Assembly: GCA_958450365.1 (NCBI GenBank)
Contig: CAUEEP010000127.1
Location: 1 to 64,000, forward strand
DNA: 64,000 bases
Direction: 5' to 3'
Source of the DNA: Mesorhabditis belari
Lineage: Eukaryota; Nematoda; Chromadorea; Rhabditida; Rhabditidae
This document shows, piece by piece, positions 43,443 through 54,872 of this stretch (the first letter of the stretch is position 1; every line of letters starts with the position of its first letter). The position numbers and the translations under genes are program-made. A model generated the notes under the pieces. The model did no database searches and had not been told where the DNA came from. It worked only from the letters and a program-made list of their open reading frames with translations.

Positions 43443-46400
43443 TTAGAAGAACGACTTCATCAGACGAGCCACATCACCGGTTGCAAGTAGATTTGTGAAC
43501 GACTCCTTGCGGCTCACATTGCGACCACCTCGTTGACAGATTTCGAGAGTCTAAAATGAATTGAAATTGGTCAAAAAGTATTCTATCTGTGTTCATGAAA
43601 CACGCCAGCCAACTGTGACTGCAGAATTTGACCAGAAGGCACGCTATCTAATACGACTTTCAGATAAAAACATACCCGATTTCTTGAAACTGATTTCCGA
43701 CTCGACTTTCGGGTTTCTGTTGTTTTCGTTGCCGGGACATCAATGCACTCAAGCGTAATCATTCTGGAATTTGCAAGATTAAAGTCCCCAATTTTAAAAC
43801 TTACTTTCCATCAGTCGAAAAGCGTATTGCCGAGCCGCCTCTTTCGTGATGAAACAACACTTTGCGCTCTTTTAGTGAAGCTTTTTGGGTGAATTCTCGA
43901 AATAATTTAGCTGATAGACGCTCATTCGGCTGAAATAAAATCATCAAACTTGCAATAATTTTATAAAACCTTTGTATCCATGAGTGCAAGAAATACAACT
44001 GGCTGAAGAGTTTCACAGTCAATCTTTATCCAGTTGAACTCACAAACAGCTGGAGCAAGTTGCCAGGCCTAAAGTGTTAACTTGACAATTTTATGGCTCT
44101 TTAGAACAGACTTTGATAAACATGACCAATCCTTCGGCTTTCAATTCCTTACATCCATGTAGTTCGATCGAGATTCGAGCTCGCCGGTTTTCGGGAATAC
44201 GTAGCCATTTGCAAAGCAGTTTCTCATCCACACGTAGTGCGGCATGCTCACTCTGAAGAAAAAAATAATGGCTGAGTATTTGCCACCCATAAAACATGGT
44301 ACTCACCGGTTGTTTGATGATCAATCTTTCCAGATCATTTAAGCTCAGCCATTGCCCCAGTTCCACTGTTTCACTTCCAGTCAAATTTTCCAGCGTTAAT
44401 TCGCGTAAATTTTTTCGTAACCTAAACTAACAAAATAAACTAAAAGACAGCAAAACCTTACAATTTAATAGCAAAGAAGACCATTCGAAGCGGGCGACGT
44501 TTGCGACGTGTAGTGTCCTGCCAAAAAAATTGTCAAGTTTTAACTCTTTCTTACTTTGATGACAAGATGTAATGGATTTATCTCCGAGAGCACTCGTGCG
44601 AGACGCTCAATCCTGCCCGAGGAAAGAGCCGACACTTCCTGAAATTGAAAAGTTTGACCTAGCCTTTTAAACAATTTCAATGATAGTTGCAATATAATTT
44701 ACCTCCATCGTTTCGCCACTCCAAATTTGTAGATCATGCCGAGCCCATGTCGTGCTTATATCGCGTAAGTACTGTGTTCCATTTGTGGTCGTCGCAATCT
44801 GGCCTCCGCTCATCCCACTCGTTTGAAAAGGCGAATTCGCTGGTGACCACGGCGGTGTGTTCTGAAAGCTTCAAATACTTAAAGCATTTGGCAAGAAATA
44901 TACTTAACTTTAAATAATTTTATTCAGTTTAAATTTTTCCCTGCCTTTAACGGCATAAAAACTGACCAAGCCAGCTATAGATTGTGCGTGTGGAATGGTC
45001 CCCTGCCGATTTGTGCCAGCAACATATGGTGTCGGCTCGGCCATCTCTGTTACCTCGCGTTCAAGAAAAGCGCAGAAATTGTGGCAAACAACCTAAAGAT
45101 CAATTTTTAAAAAGACAAAACATTGAGTAATACCTCTTTAATCTCATAATCTTTAAGCCATTGATTGACGTTCCACGAAAATGCCCAACTCGTGCCATCT
45201 TCGGCAGCTACTTGTTGATCAGCATACACCTAAAAATTTAATAAAAAAAGTTCGTTTACAACGATTAATGATTAATGATTAGTATAACCAATAGAATCAC
45301 TTACGGAATCATTAAGTTTTGTAGGTGTTATTGTCAAATTTCTTAATGAATCTCTAGCGGTCGTCTTGCTCTCTCGAACCTTAATAAGAAAATAGACTTT
45401 GATTCACACGCCAAGTGATAAATGACCACTCGATCCTTGCCGAACTTTTTCATCTAATAGATCAAAATTTTATAGGTAAAGATTCAAAAAATGGCAATTT
45501 GGGGAAATAAAGATTCTCATTTCCCGATCATTGATGCTCATTGAAAAAAAATGGACCAGATTTCTTCAAAAAACGCTTAACGATCTCGTCAATTTTCCTC
45601 TTTTTTGTATATCTAAGCAAAATTTGGTGACATGATCGATCTTCCGGGATTCCTTGCTCGAGTAAATGATCTGCATACTAAGAGAATTGAGCTACCGTCT
45701 CAATTGAGTTGTAATGGGTGCTCAAGGCGGTGATGAGTTGGAACGAGTCTGCTGGCAATGATGAAGATTGATTAAGCCAAACATTGCGGTGAAGGAACAG
45801 CACATATTGGGTTGGGGAGTATGAAATGGCGTTGACTTTCAAAGAAACTTCTATAAAATCGAGTGGTCTTTATCAAATGACACTCGGTTAGTATCATTAG
45901 AAAGATCACTTATTTCTCTACAAAATCTTATTTAAAATAGAACTCAATAAGCGCCCCAATTCCATAAAAGATAATTTTTTCAGAAATCTATAAATCGTCA
46001 TTTAGAGAAAATGCCTGACGAGATCACTACAAAAAATTGGCTACTTATGTAATTAAATGTGCTCTAACTTTTGTTTTGACAAAATTAAGTTCAAAACAAT
46101 GTGTAAGGAATGAGTCAAACAACGAATCGGACTTCTTGTCATTTTGACTGGTTGCGTTTAGAAGACTCAAAAGCCATTTTGTAGAGCAATGACAGACCTT
46201 TTTGATTATACAAACAATGAATTATATGCAGCTTTTATGTGTTCCAGAAAAATTTTTGAAAGTCAATTCCATACTCGCCAACCCAATACAATAAGTAGAA
46301 CTAGCAAAAAAGACAAACTTTTATAGGTGGAGTGATGGCTGAATGCTTTTCGTCCATTAATAAATCATTTTCTTGTTGCAATAACTCATCCTTTGTTAAC

Positions 46401-46923
46401 AATCTCTCGAGAATAATTCTAAAATAAACTGATTAATAATTCAACAATAAAAAAACCTTTTACGATCAGCAACGTATAACCGGCCAAAGCTTGCAATTCG
46501 TAGAGCCGGCTCCTCTTCTTCATCAATCTCAAAAATTTATACAATTGATTTTGTAAATAAACAAACTTTTTGAATTATATTTTGGTCTTCTTGTTGAGCG
46601 GCCCTTGTCAGAATGATGTGTCTCCAGTTTCGACAGACTTGTGAGCATTTGCGTAATGTTACCGGATCACATCTAAAATAGATCGTTAAAAAAGTTGTTA
46701 GTGGATTCAAAGCATTCCAATGTTTTTAAAACTTCAGCTCAACAACATCAGCTTGCACAACCCGAACACCAAATTTTCCCAGAAAACATTCAGAAGAAAC
46801 AAACCTTTTAAAAACTTCCAGTATTCCGCGATCCTGATCAACCATTTCCGTTCTGTTCGATGATTCGGGAGACTTGTCTTGTTGAAACGTGATTTTTCTC
46901 GACAGTGACCTTTTTTCTTTCAT
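43443..46923 (-). CDS. F-box domain protein
   Basis: Likely SCF ubiquitin-ligase adaptor. Eighteen exons, all phase-consistent, total 595 residues: 46805-46923, 46567-46672, 46457-46527, 46319-46418, 45582-45677, 45430-45453, 45305-45379, 45134-45229, 44967-45092, 44703-44861, 44555-44638, 44462-44517, 44307-44421, 44112-44252, 43970-44068, 43805-43929, 43676-43763 and 43443-43550. The F-box spans the first junction: GILEVFKRCDPVTLRKCS, QVCRNWRHI. The C-terminal half is built of short blocks such as NLRELTLENLTG, LSLNDLERLIIKQP and RARISIELHGCKEL, resembling the substrate-binding regions of nematode F-box proteins, though I cannot assign a named domain. Introns are as short as 38-39 nt. The 640-nt intron at 45678-46318 holds a MITE. 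Confidence 0.8.
45807..46286. mobile_element. 480-bp MITE, TTGGGTTGGGG family
   Basis: Inverted termini TTGGGTTGGGGAGTATG... and complement (CATACTCGCCAACCCAA), TA duplication at 45805-45806 and 46287-46288. Same family as 14381-14899. In an intron of the F-box gene. Confidence 0.85.
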
Positions 46924-46951
46924 TCTATCAGACCATCCGTTTTCTAAAATG
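46924..46951 (-). promoter_or_regulatory. Probable trans-splice acceptor upstream of the F-box gene
   Basis: On the minus strand, ATCATTTTAG is followed 20 nt later by the ATG at 46923. This is a splice acceptor with no upstream exon seen, as expected for spliced-leader addition in nematodes (inference). Confidence 0.45.
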
Positions 46952-47429
46952 ATAAGTAAAGATTTTAAACAAGAACTACCATATCAGAAAAAATAAAATC
47001 TCTGCCAAATTTCAAAAATAAACAAAACCTTTAAGGAAACCTTTTGCCTAATTTGTTTTGTTTGCCGCTTAAAAGTTGGTTTAAAAGCTCAAAACAAAAG
47101 ACTAATTGGCTCACGGTCCAGTTTACTCTTCTCCAAAGTTACACTTTGGTGCAAAAGTCTTGATCGGTCGCACTGTCCTATCGAGTCTGAGCAATTTAGC
47201 CAGGAAAAGAACGTTAAATTTTTATGACAAAAAGGTTTTTGGATAGCTTAAACCTTCTACTTTCTACTACTCCAAAGGGCCAAAACAATAACATTCTATT
47301 TAACAAAAATTTTTAACAGCATTCCTTTGACTATTCGTAACTTTTTCGAGGGGGGGCTTCAATGATGATGCTAGTTTGGTCCCAAACTGTTCGTAACTAT
47401 TTTCGTTCTATTTTTGCGTAGTATCAGCG

Positions 47430-47612
47430 TGCCATAATATAATAGCACATGACAGGCGAGGGTGCACTTAAGCAAGCCCGAGTTGGGGTAACTGCTGCAA
47501 GCTCTTCGGGCAGTAGTTGGGCTGAACCAGAACTATCTCTAGAGACCTTGCAGCATTTACCCCTTCCGAACCTGCCTAAATGCATCCCGATATGCGCTAT
47601 TATATTATGGTA
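47430..47612. repeat. About 180-bp foldback with GC-richer core
   Basis: Ends CCATAATATAATAGC and its complement (GCTATTATATTATGG) enclose about 150 bp with internal stems (CTGCAAGCTCTTCGGGCAG, GGGGTAA...TTACCCC). No match to a known small RNA that I recognise; MITE-like. Confidence 0.6.
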
Positions 47613-47669
47613 TAATACACATATGCACATTAATAATAATACACAAACCTATCGAAATTTAAAATCTGA

Positions 47670-48012
47670 CAAAACGGGGAGCCGGTCAAAACAGCGCCAC
47701 GGTAAAAATAGCTCCTCCGCGGTTCATTTTCTGTGTTTCTTATTCTTATTGGATGCAGAATAAAATTATCTACATTTTACACACTTTGGGATCACCTAAA
47801 AAAGAATTGGTGCCGATAAAAGCTCAGTTAACCTCTTTTTGAGCCCTTTTTCGTTTTTTGGCATTTTCTCATCCCAGATTTGTTCTAAGCGGCTCCAAAA
47901 ATTCAGGAAATAGCTATTTTTTTCTACATCCAATGAAAATAAGAAATACAAATAAAGTTAACCGCAAGCGCATTATTTTGACCAGCGCTGTTTTGACTAG
48001 CTCCCACAAAAC
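47670..48012. mobile_element. About 340-bp foldback element
   Basis: GGAGCCGGTCAAAACAGCGC at the left is matched by the near-complement GCGCTGTTTTGACTAGCTCC at the right, with further pairing inside (TTATTCTTATTGGATG with CATCCAATGAAAATAAG). Confidence 0.75.
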
Positions 48013-48088
48013 GAAACCTATCAAAAAACTGACGAATTCGGGGAATGGAACAAATGCAACCTTTTTTGTGCACCCGGCCCATTAGCGT

Positions 48089-48402
48089 ACCTTTTTTCGC
48101 GTTTTAAAAAAGCTAGTATTAACCAATTTCTATTCAAAAAGTTGTTTTTCTGGGTAATTTTAGGGCGTAGAATCCAAATTTTGACATATCAGAGCTTGTA
48201 AAAGCGATTTGAAAGATAAAACGGGTGGAGCAAATTACAGAAAATTGCCGATTTTTCCCGATGTATCACTCCGTCCGTTTGCTTCCACAAGCTCTGATAT
48301 GTCAAAATTTGGATTCTACGCCCTAAAATTACCCAGAAAAACAACTTTTTGAATAGAAATTGGTTAATATTAGCTTGTTTAAAACGCGAAAAAAGGTCGC
48401 AT
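48089..48402. mobile_element. About 310-bp foldback MITE with long arms
   Basis: Arms of about 120 bp, from ACCTTTTTTCGCGTTTTAAA inwards past TTTTAGGGCGTAGAATCC, are inverted almost perfectly around a short centre near 48200-48270. Confidence 0.85.
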
Positions 48403-48548
48403 TTGTCCCAGTCCTCGAATTCGAACTTCTGCTCAAAAATTTGACACGATGCTCAAAAGAAAATGGATGAATGAATCCTGTGAAGTTTTCCAAAAATCAA
48501 ATGTACTGAGGCTACGGTGAGACAGACTATCGTCACTAAGGTGCTATT

Positions 48549-49388
48549 TAGGGGGGGTAGTCAAATGAGCGCCAACAATTGGGCGCCAATCATTTCAGCG
48601 CCAACGATTTGGCTCACGCTTATTTCAGCGCCACTCATTTGAGCGCCGTGCCAAAAATGACTGGAAAACAATCATTTGAGCGCCAAATTAAAAAGGCCTA
48701 AAAACGTTCATTTAAGCGCCGGGCCAAAAATGACTGGAAAACGTTCATTTCAGCGCGACTAAATTTTAATATTTTTGCTTTCTACGCTGCTTTTGCATGT
48801 TTTTTAGGGTTTTGCTTCTGTTTTTACACTTTTTTCACTCATTTGACCTAGGGCACGGCAGTAGGCACCAAATGCGCGGAAAAAAATTGTTAGATTAGCT
48901 CGTATTTAAGGTTTTTTTGATGAAAATGTGTAAATTTGCTAGTTGTATGATATTTTCCCCCAATAGCATGCTTTTTCACCGTTTCTTGCCGTTTTCGTTT
49001 ACAATTTGCTTACAGTTAACATAGTTCTTTGCTTAGGCTCGTGAACTGCGCAAGAAGTGGCGAGACAAAGGAACACTCTGAGTCAAAGTAACGTTTTGTT
49101 CATGATTTATTTTGGTTTATTTTGCTGCCAAGAATTATTTTTATCTTTAGATGATTTAGATAAAAACATACAGTAAAAACTTTGAGATCATGCAGAAAAT
49201 GCAAAAATAACATGCATATACAGAATGGGCTGATTCGGCGCTGAAATGAATGTTTTCCAGTCATTTTTGGTGCGGCGCTGAAATGAACGCGCGCTGAAAT
49301 GAACGCGCGCTAAAATGATTGGCGCTGAAATGATTGGCGCTGAAATGATTGGCGCTCAATTTTTGGCGCTCATTTGACTACCTCCCCT
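48549..49388. mobile_element. About 840-bp foldback element built of GGCGCTCAAATGA motifs
   Basis: Begins GGTAGTCAAATGAGCGCCAA and ends with the complement (TTGGCGCTCATTTGACTACC). The termini contain several copies of a GAGCGCC/CATTTCAGCGCC motif, direct on the left and inverted on the right. Internal sequence is AT-rich and non-coding. Confidence 0.85.
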
Positions 49389-49601
49389 ATTTAGAATTCA
49401 CAAATTGCAAATAACATTTTTTGCCATTCTGTATTTGTTTTTTATCGCTTGATATTCGGTAAGGCCTTGTAACTGATCTAAAATAAAACCCCAGAAACAA
49501 TTTATCTGCAATCTGCAATCACACAACCTTTAAGCGAATGATCAAAATTCTTCCTATAAGAGTCCTTTATTTTTTTTTCTCGTGGAGTGGAGAGAAGGAT
49601 G

Positions 49602-52600
49602 CTACTTGCAAGGAAAGATGTCGATGAAGTTCGTGCCGGCGAATTGACGTTCCTTTTCAGGCCAATATCTGTAAAAGACTTTTTACCGAGATACGTTCCA
49701 AATATTTACTTCATGTTTGGAGAATAGAGTTGTTTCTGTGTCATCGCATCGTATCTTTTCTCGAACCAGAATGGCGTGTAGGTAGTCTTGCTACGGGCGC
49801 GTTGAGCCTAAAAACATGTACCATATAGCCAATTATGAAAAATCTACCTCTTCGAGTTGTTTCTTGAGTTGGCTGGCTTGCTGTGCTTGTCCATCCTCGA
49901 GGGCTCTCTGATCGGGACGATAGCGTGAATCCGTCGATGGAACATTATCACTTGATGTTGCCGGCTCGTTGAGTGTTACCGTGAATGGGCTAAAACAACA
50001 ATTAGGCTGATCAGGAACAAGTGAAGACTAACTTGAAGCCGTAGTATGGGATGAGCTCGTCAGACTGTTGTGGGACCTGGAAGAGTTGTGTTTGTTGTCC
50101 GGTGGTTTCGATTCTAAAAAGAGCACAGTTAAGAATCTGCAAAGTTACTCACTTTGTCAATTCTTGATCCCAATGGCCAGACAGCTGACAACAGACCACA
50201 TTTCCTCTGAAAATGTCACCTCGAAGCTGAAATTAAAATAAAATTTTCAAACAAAACACAAAGCACTTACTTCTCGACCCTTAAGGAAATGCAATTCACA
50301 TGTCAAGCCATTTGTCGACGTAATCCGAAGCTTTCCCAGATAGCTAACCTAAACACAGATTTATTCCCAATAATACTTTTACCCAAAACTCACTTGTCTT
50401 TTATCGGGATTTGTGGCATTCTCAATGATCGTCTTCACTTTCACCGCCGAATAGTTCTCCTCACCCTCATTGGTGGCCAACTTGACACGCACGGGAGAAG
50501 GCTGATTTACCTATTACAAAACAATATACACATTGTTCAAATACAACTTGCCTCAATGACTGCCGTAATTTTCGCCGGTGCATTCGCGTCCATCGTTTGC
50601 CACCAAACCCATCCATTGCCCTCAGCAAAGCCGGCAGTGATTGGTGGGTGATGAGAGACCTGGTTAAAGAATATTTTACATTACAACACGTATAAAACTC
50701 ACTTGTTCTCCATGGAATCGCCACTCAGGCTCAGTGTAGTCAAAAGTTTCGCCAAGGATCGGGTTGAACGGCTTCCGTGAGCGACCGAGTGTATTCGAGT
50801 ACCCAGAAACAGTAAATGCAGCTATCATTGCCTAAAATAAAGAATAACATATGCATAAAATCAAACACAAACCATTCGATCGACTGGATCGGACATCTGT
50901 GCAGCACGCGACAAAAGCGAGGCAAAACGGAGCTCTTCGCAAACGACTTGAATCATCGACAATGGCTCAAAGTGAGAGATGGGAAGTCCCGCTCGACCGA
51001 ATGCCATTTTTGCGATTGCTCCCATTCCAAGATTTTCCGCTGGCATCATCTTTGCTGGAAGATATGAGCGACGTTGACGAGCCACGCCGAATATTGGGAC
51101 CTAGAAATTGAAACCTTCAACAACAGCAAACACAACAAAATTAAAACAAAAAAAAAACGCCTACCTTTTTTTGTAGTGGTGGCGATTCAATCAATTGATC
51201 CTTGGCCGGTAGTTGTGGTTGAACTGGTGATGGCTCTGCCTGAACAAAGTCAGATTATTAATTAAAGCTTGAGAGCTTAAGATGAAAGAATTTACCTCAC
51301 GAATAAGCTCATCAATGAGTCGAATCCTTTCCATGATTTGTTCCCTAAAAATTCGTTGATTTTGTTCTCCTCAATAAATACTTTTCTGTGTCAGCCGTGG
51401 GTGGTGTCTGGAGGGAAGCAACTGCAACCGGACTTCGTCCATCTCGCGCATCTTCAAAAGCATCATCATCCTCAGGGCTTTCTAAAACTAAATTAAGTGC
51501 AGAAAAAAAATGGGATGCTTACTCAAACGAGCCGTCCTCAACATCCCAGGGGGCACCTCGTTCCCGTCGGAAGGCGGCTGCTAAAGAGCAATCAGCAAAG
51601 CTAAAAAGCAACCCATTAAAGTTATACCTTTCCTTTAATTGTCGGTTTGAATTGTGAAATGGTGAGTCGAAGTTCTTGCACGGTTTGCTGCAAAAATCAT
51701 AAAAGTTTATCTAAATTTCTCCAAAACCTTCATTTCTTTTTGCACGCTGGTCAGTTTTTCCGCTGTTCGTACTAAAGTCGAGGCCACCTAAAGAACAATA
51801 TCATTCTAATATCAAGAATATCAAGCTGCATTTACATCAAGCGACATGGTGAACATCTCTTTTGCCTCATCCATCACTCGAGCAGTCGCCTCCAATCCCT
51901 CGTGGATCTTTTGATTGCCACTAAAAGAAATCTTTTGATTGCCACTGTCACTTGATTTATGCTTAAATTTGATCATTTAAGCATAAATCTAAGATTATTA
52001 CCTAATCGGCGAAGAGCCGGCTTCTTTATCACGACTAAAACAAAGAACTTATTATGTTAAAAAGAAAATGGTCAAACTTTTCCTTGTCCGTCTCATCAGG
52101 TACATCGGAAAGTTCACCAGAAGATGCTTCCGGTTGTGGCGGGGAAACGGAACCACTAAAAACAAACAAAAAAATCAATAAAAATATAAAGCTTGTATCG
52201 AGCTTAACTTAGAAATAAAGGTTTGACAAGGGCACTCACCCATCTTTTCGTCCTTCTTGTCGATAAAGGCGATGATTCTTGATGCCATCACGCCAAACGG
52301 TAAATGTCGAGCCGTCCAAGGGAGTAAGTATCTAAAAAAGATCGTAAACCTTTAAAAAACTACAAAGAGACCTGGGTAACATTTGAGAATTGGAGGTGAA
52401 ATCGATGATAGCTCGCTTCGGGCACAACCACCACCGATCCAATGTCGATTTTCGTACTCCAAATACTGTTCGCTCCGGCGTCTTTTTCCTTCTTTTGCTT
52501 CTTGTTTTTCCAAGCCTTCAGGTAGCCTCTAAACATAATTGTAGTAATAAAATAGAGTTAAATATTAAATCTCTAGCTCTTTACAACGTAAATTTCAACC

Positions 52601-53113
52601 TAACGTATAAAGCAATCGTTAAAGCACTCTGCTAAATTCTAACTGAATAATTATAAGCAAAAAACCCATAAAACAAAAACCTCCCTCCTTGCTCAACTCA
52701 TTTGTTCAAAAAAATGAGAAGCTTTGACGAACAAAATGTCTCCAAAGAAAATGATGAGCTTTACAACTATGTACTATGTACAACCATGACTTACAGTATC
52801 ATTTAAAGCTTATGTTTACTTCTTAAAGATTAACACAAATCTCCAAACCTGTTCAACTCGGCATAGAAGCGTCTCGATCGTTTCCACCGTTTATTCCTCT
52901 CCTTTAGCAAAATCATCCCAGTGACGGGTGGCGGTATTCCTTCGGGACATCGTTCAGCCGGGTAATCGGGCAATGGCGGCTCGCGAGATAATCGGGGCAT
53001 CGCTTTTCTCTCCTAAACAATGAGAAAGTTGAGTTGAATACACAAAAACATTGCTTTAACCTTGGCATTACGTTTAATAGCCGTGGCCGTGACCGTATAA
53101 AATGGCCGTGGAA
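49602..53113 (-). CDS. Oxysterol-binding-protein-related protein, ORP3/6/7 type
   Basis: Lipid transfer/sterol and phosphoinositide-binding protein acting at membrane contacts (family knowledge). Twenty-three exons in continuous phase: 53061-53113, 52849-53012, 52372-52528, 52240-52331, 52078-52155, 52002-52034, 51836-51920, 51728-51787, 51628-51687, 51523-51580, 51382-51487, 51296-51344, 51165-51239, 50873-51100, 50703-50831, 50552-50659, 50394-50510, 50271-50348, 50153-50226, 50033-50113, 49848-49989, 49710-49807 and 49602-49668 (about 729 residues). A PH-like domain ends with [17 protein letters not shown], close to the HHRLYRQ motif of ORP3/6/7. A coiled-coil linker follows, then the [36 protein letters not shown], and GEQ joined to [14 protein letters not shown], the OSBP signature. 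The C-terminus has [16 protein letters not shown]. The start is not certain: either AMPRLSR in exon 2 or an exon upstream of the MITE at 53142 (a candidate ATG frame lies at about 53530-53605 but its phase does not fit). Confidence 0.93.
50511..50551 (-). other. GC-AG intron in the ORP gene
   Basis: The exon ends GTCATTGAG and the intron starts GCAAGTTG instead of GT. The acceptor is TTTTGTAATAG. It is 41 nt long and phase-neutral. No GT donor nearby keeps the frame. Confidence 0.85.
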
Positions 53114-53141
53114 CTTAAGAAAATAAGCAATAAGAAACGTT

Positions 53142-53517
53142 GGTACTTTGGTGGTTGGGAGGGGCCACTTTTATTCTGGCTTAGTTGGATCTAATGTTTT
53201 GAGTGGTTGTATTGATATTTTTATCGATTCTAGTGTAATCAAATATGCTTAATAGATTGGGGACTATTTTAGCAAGTTTTTGGCAATTCGAGCCTAATCT
53301 CATGTACTTTAACCACCAAACGCTGCCGCAAAGCTGCTTACACTTGAAAATCAAATAAAAGCGGCAATATGAAACTTGAAACATATTGTAAATGCTCTAA
53401 AAGTATAAGCATATTTGATTACCTTATAATAGGTAGATAAAAGGTATCAATACAATCACTCAAAACCTTAGATCCAACTTAACAAGGATAAAACTTACTC
53501 CTCTCAACCACCAAAGT
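53142..53517. mobile_element. About 376-bp MITE
   Basis: Long inverted arms from TACTTTGGTGGTTGGGAGG to its near-complement (CCTCTCAACCACCAAAGTA); the centre includes AAGCATATTTGATTAC and its complement. It lies just upstream of the first recognised ORP exon. Confidence 0.85.
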
Positions 53518-54231
53518 ATCGAGTTTTTTAAAAACTCACCAACAGCACTCGCAAAAATCCGAGAAGATCGAATTGGAAGAGGACGAGAAGAAAAATGAAG
53601 CTTTCATCGCAACGAATCTATTTTATTGCATCTTTAAATGATAATTTTTCAAAATAGAAATCAAATTCAAGCATTAAATAATAATTTTCAAAGATAGCAA
53701 AATAGCGAGCATTCTCGATGAGGAAAAACTAAAAAAAATATAAATGATCAATCAGAGTTGGTAAGATCGATCAATCAGAGTTGGTAAGAGTAGGTAAAAT
53801 TTGGCCGTTTTTGCTAGCCCCTCACTGGAGAACCTTGATTTTTAAAAATTTGATTCTGTCGCTATTTTTGACGACTCCAAATGACTCCAAATGATTACTA
53901 ATTAAATAATTTTTAGTACTTTTGTTCTGTAAACATTTTTAAAAACTGATCAACAAAGGGCAACGGGGCGCAGGATTTGAGCCACAATAAACCAACCGGT
54001 TTCCTCAAAAAGAAAGAGATCGGCCTCGTTTTGTCTGAAAACACGAGCAAATCAATTGTTATATCAATTTCTAGCTAACTATGAGTCAATCTGGATTCTG
54101 AAGACTAATTTAAAAGCAGCTTAATGATTTTTGAATAGATATACTGTTTTGAGGCAATAGATTGGGATTTTACAGTAGCTTTAGTCTTTAAGCACACATT
54201 AGTCTTTGTAACCATATGTTTTTGGCACTAC

Positions 54232-54299
54232 AGTCGAACTTCGATATAACGAACCTCAAGGGACCAGCCAAAAAGTTCGTTATATCGAAGTTTGACTGG
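54232..54299. mobile_element. 68-bp hairpin with pogo/Tigger-like termini
   Basis: CAGTCGAACTTCGATATAAC and its inverted partner surround about 18 bp. The CAGTC...CG.TATAACGAA pattern is that of pogo-type elements. A related terminus (CAGTCGACTCTCGATTTAAC) occurs at 56040. Confidence 0.65.
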
Positions 54300-54484
54300 A
54301 TTTGTTTCCAATGAAAGTCAAAAACCCTCTTGAGATTCAGCTTTTCACTTTCCCCTCACATATCCACTTGTCTTTTCATCCAAAAAAAGCGCTCAATTTT
54401 TGTCCTTTTCCAGTCAAAAGTACTTTCACTTTCTAATGAACCTAAATTTTTTTAATAAGCAATTTGAAATTGAACCATAAATCT

Positions 54485-54590
54485 TTATAATCTTCTTTAA
54501 ACCTTTATAATTTTCTTTAAATCTTTATAAACTTCTTTAAACCTTTATAAACTTCTTTAAACCTTTATAATCTTCTTTAAACCTTTATAC
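54485..54590. repeat. 19-bp minisatellite ACCTTTATAATCTTCTTTAA
   Basis: Five to six copies, directly left of the MITE at 54588; one more partial copy on its right side (54870-54890) suggests the MITE inserted into this array. Confidence 0.8.
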
Positions 54591-54872
54591 CGTATTTCTT
54601 CGAATAGAAGACCGGGTAAAGAGTATCATCGCGTACTCCTGCGTAGCAGCCCTTTTTAAAATTTCTTTTCTGCATAAAAGCTTTCAATGAAGTGCTATAG
54701 GGCTGGAAAATGACTCAAAAATCTGTTAGCTCATGTGGTATTTTTGAGTCATTTTCCAGCTCTATAGCACTTCATTGAAAGCTTTTATGCAGAAAAGAAA
54801 TTTTAAAAGGCTGCTACGCAGGAGTACGCGATGACACTTTTACCCGGTCTTCTATTCGAAGAAATACGGTAA
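54588..54872. mobile_element. 285-bp MITE, TACCGTATTTCTTCG family
   Basis: Inverted arms of more than 120 bp from TACCGTATTTCTTCGAATAG; near-perfect apart from a short loop around 54725-54750. A single arm of the same element is at 63067-63218. Confidence 0.85.

Noticed and set aside
45678..46318. Two 18-nt GT...AG segments (46301-46318 and 45678-45695) as micro-introns
   Set aside because: A single ordinary 641-nt intron using the outer GT and AG joins the flanking exons in phase; 18-nt introns are not expected here.
47449..47763. Structured GC-richer core as a novel snRNA or spliced-leader RNA gene
   Set aside because: No spliced-leader sequence, Sm site or known snRNA motif seen; terminal inverted repeats indicate a MITE.
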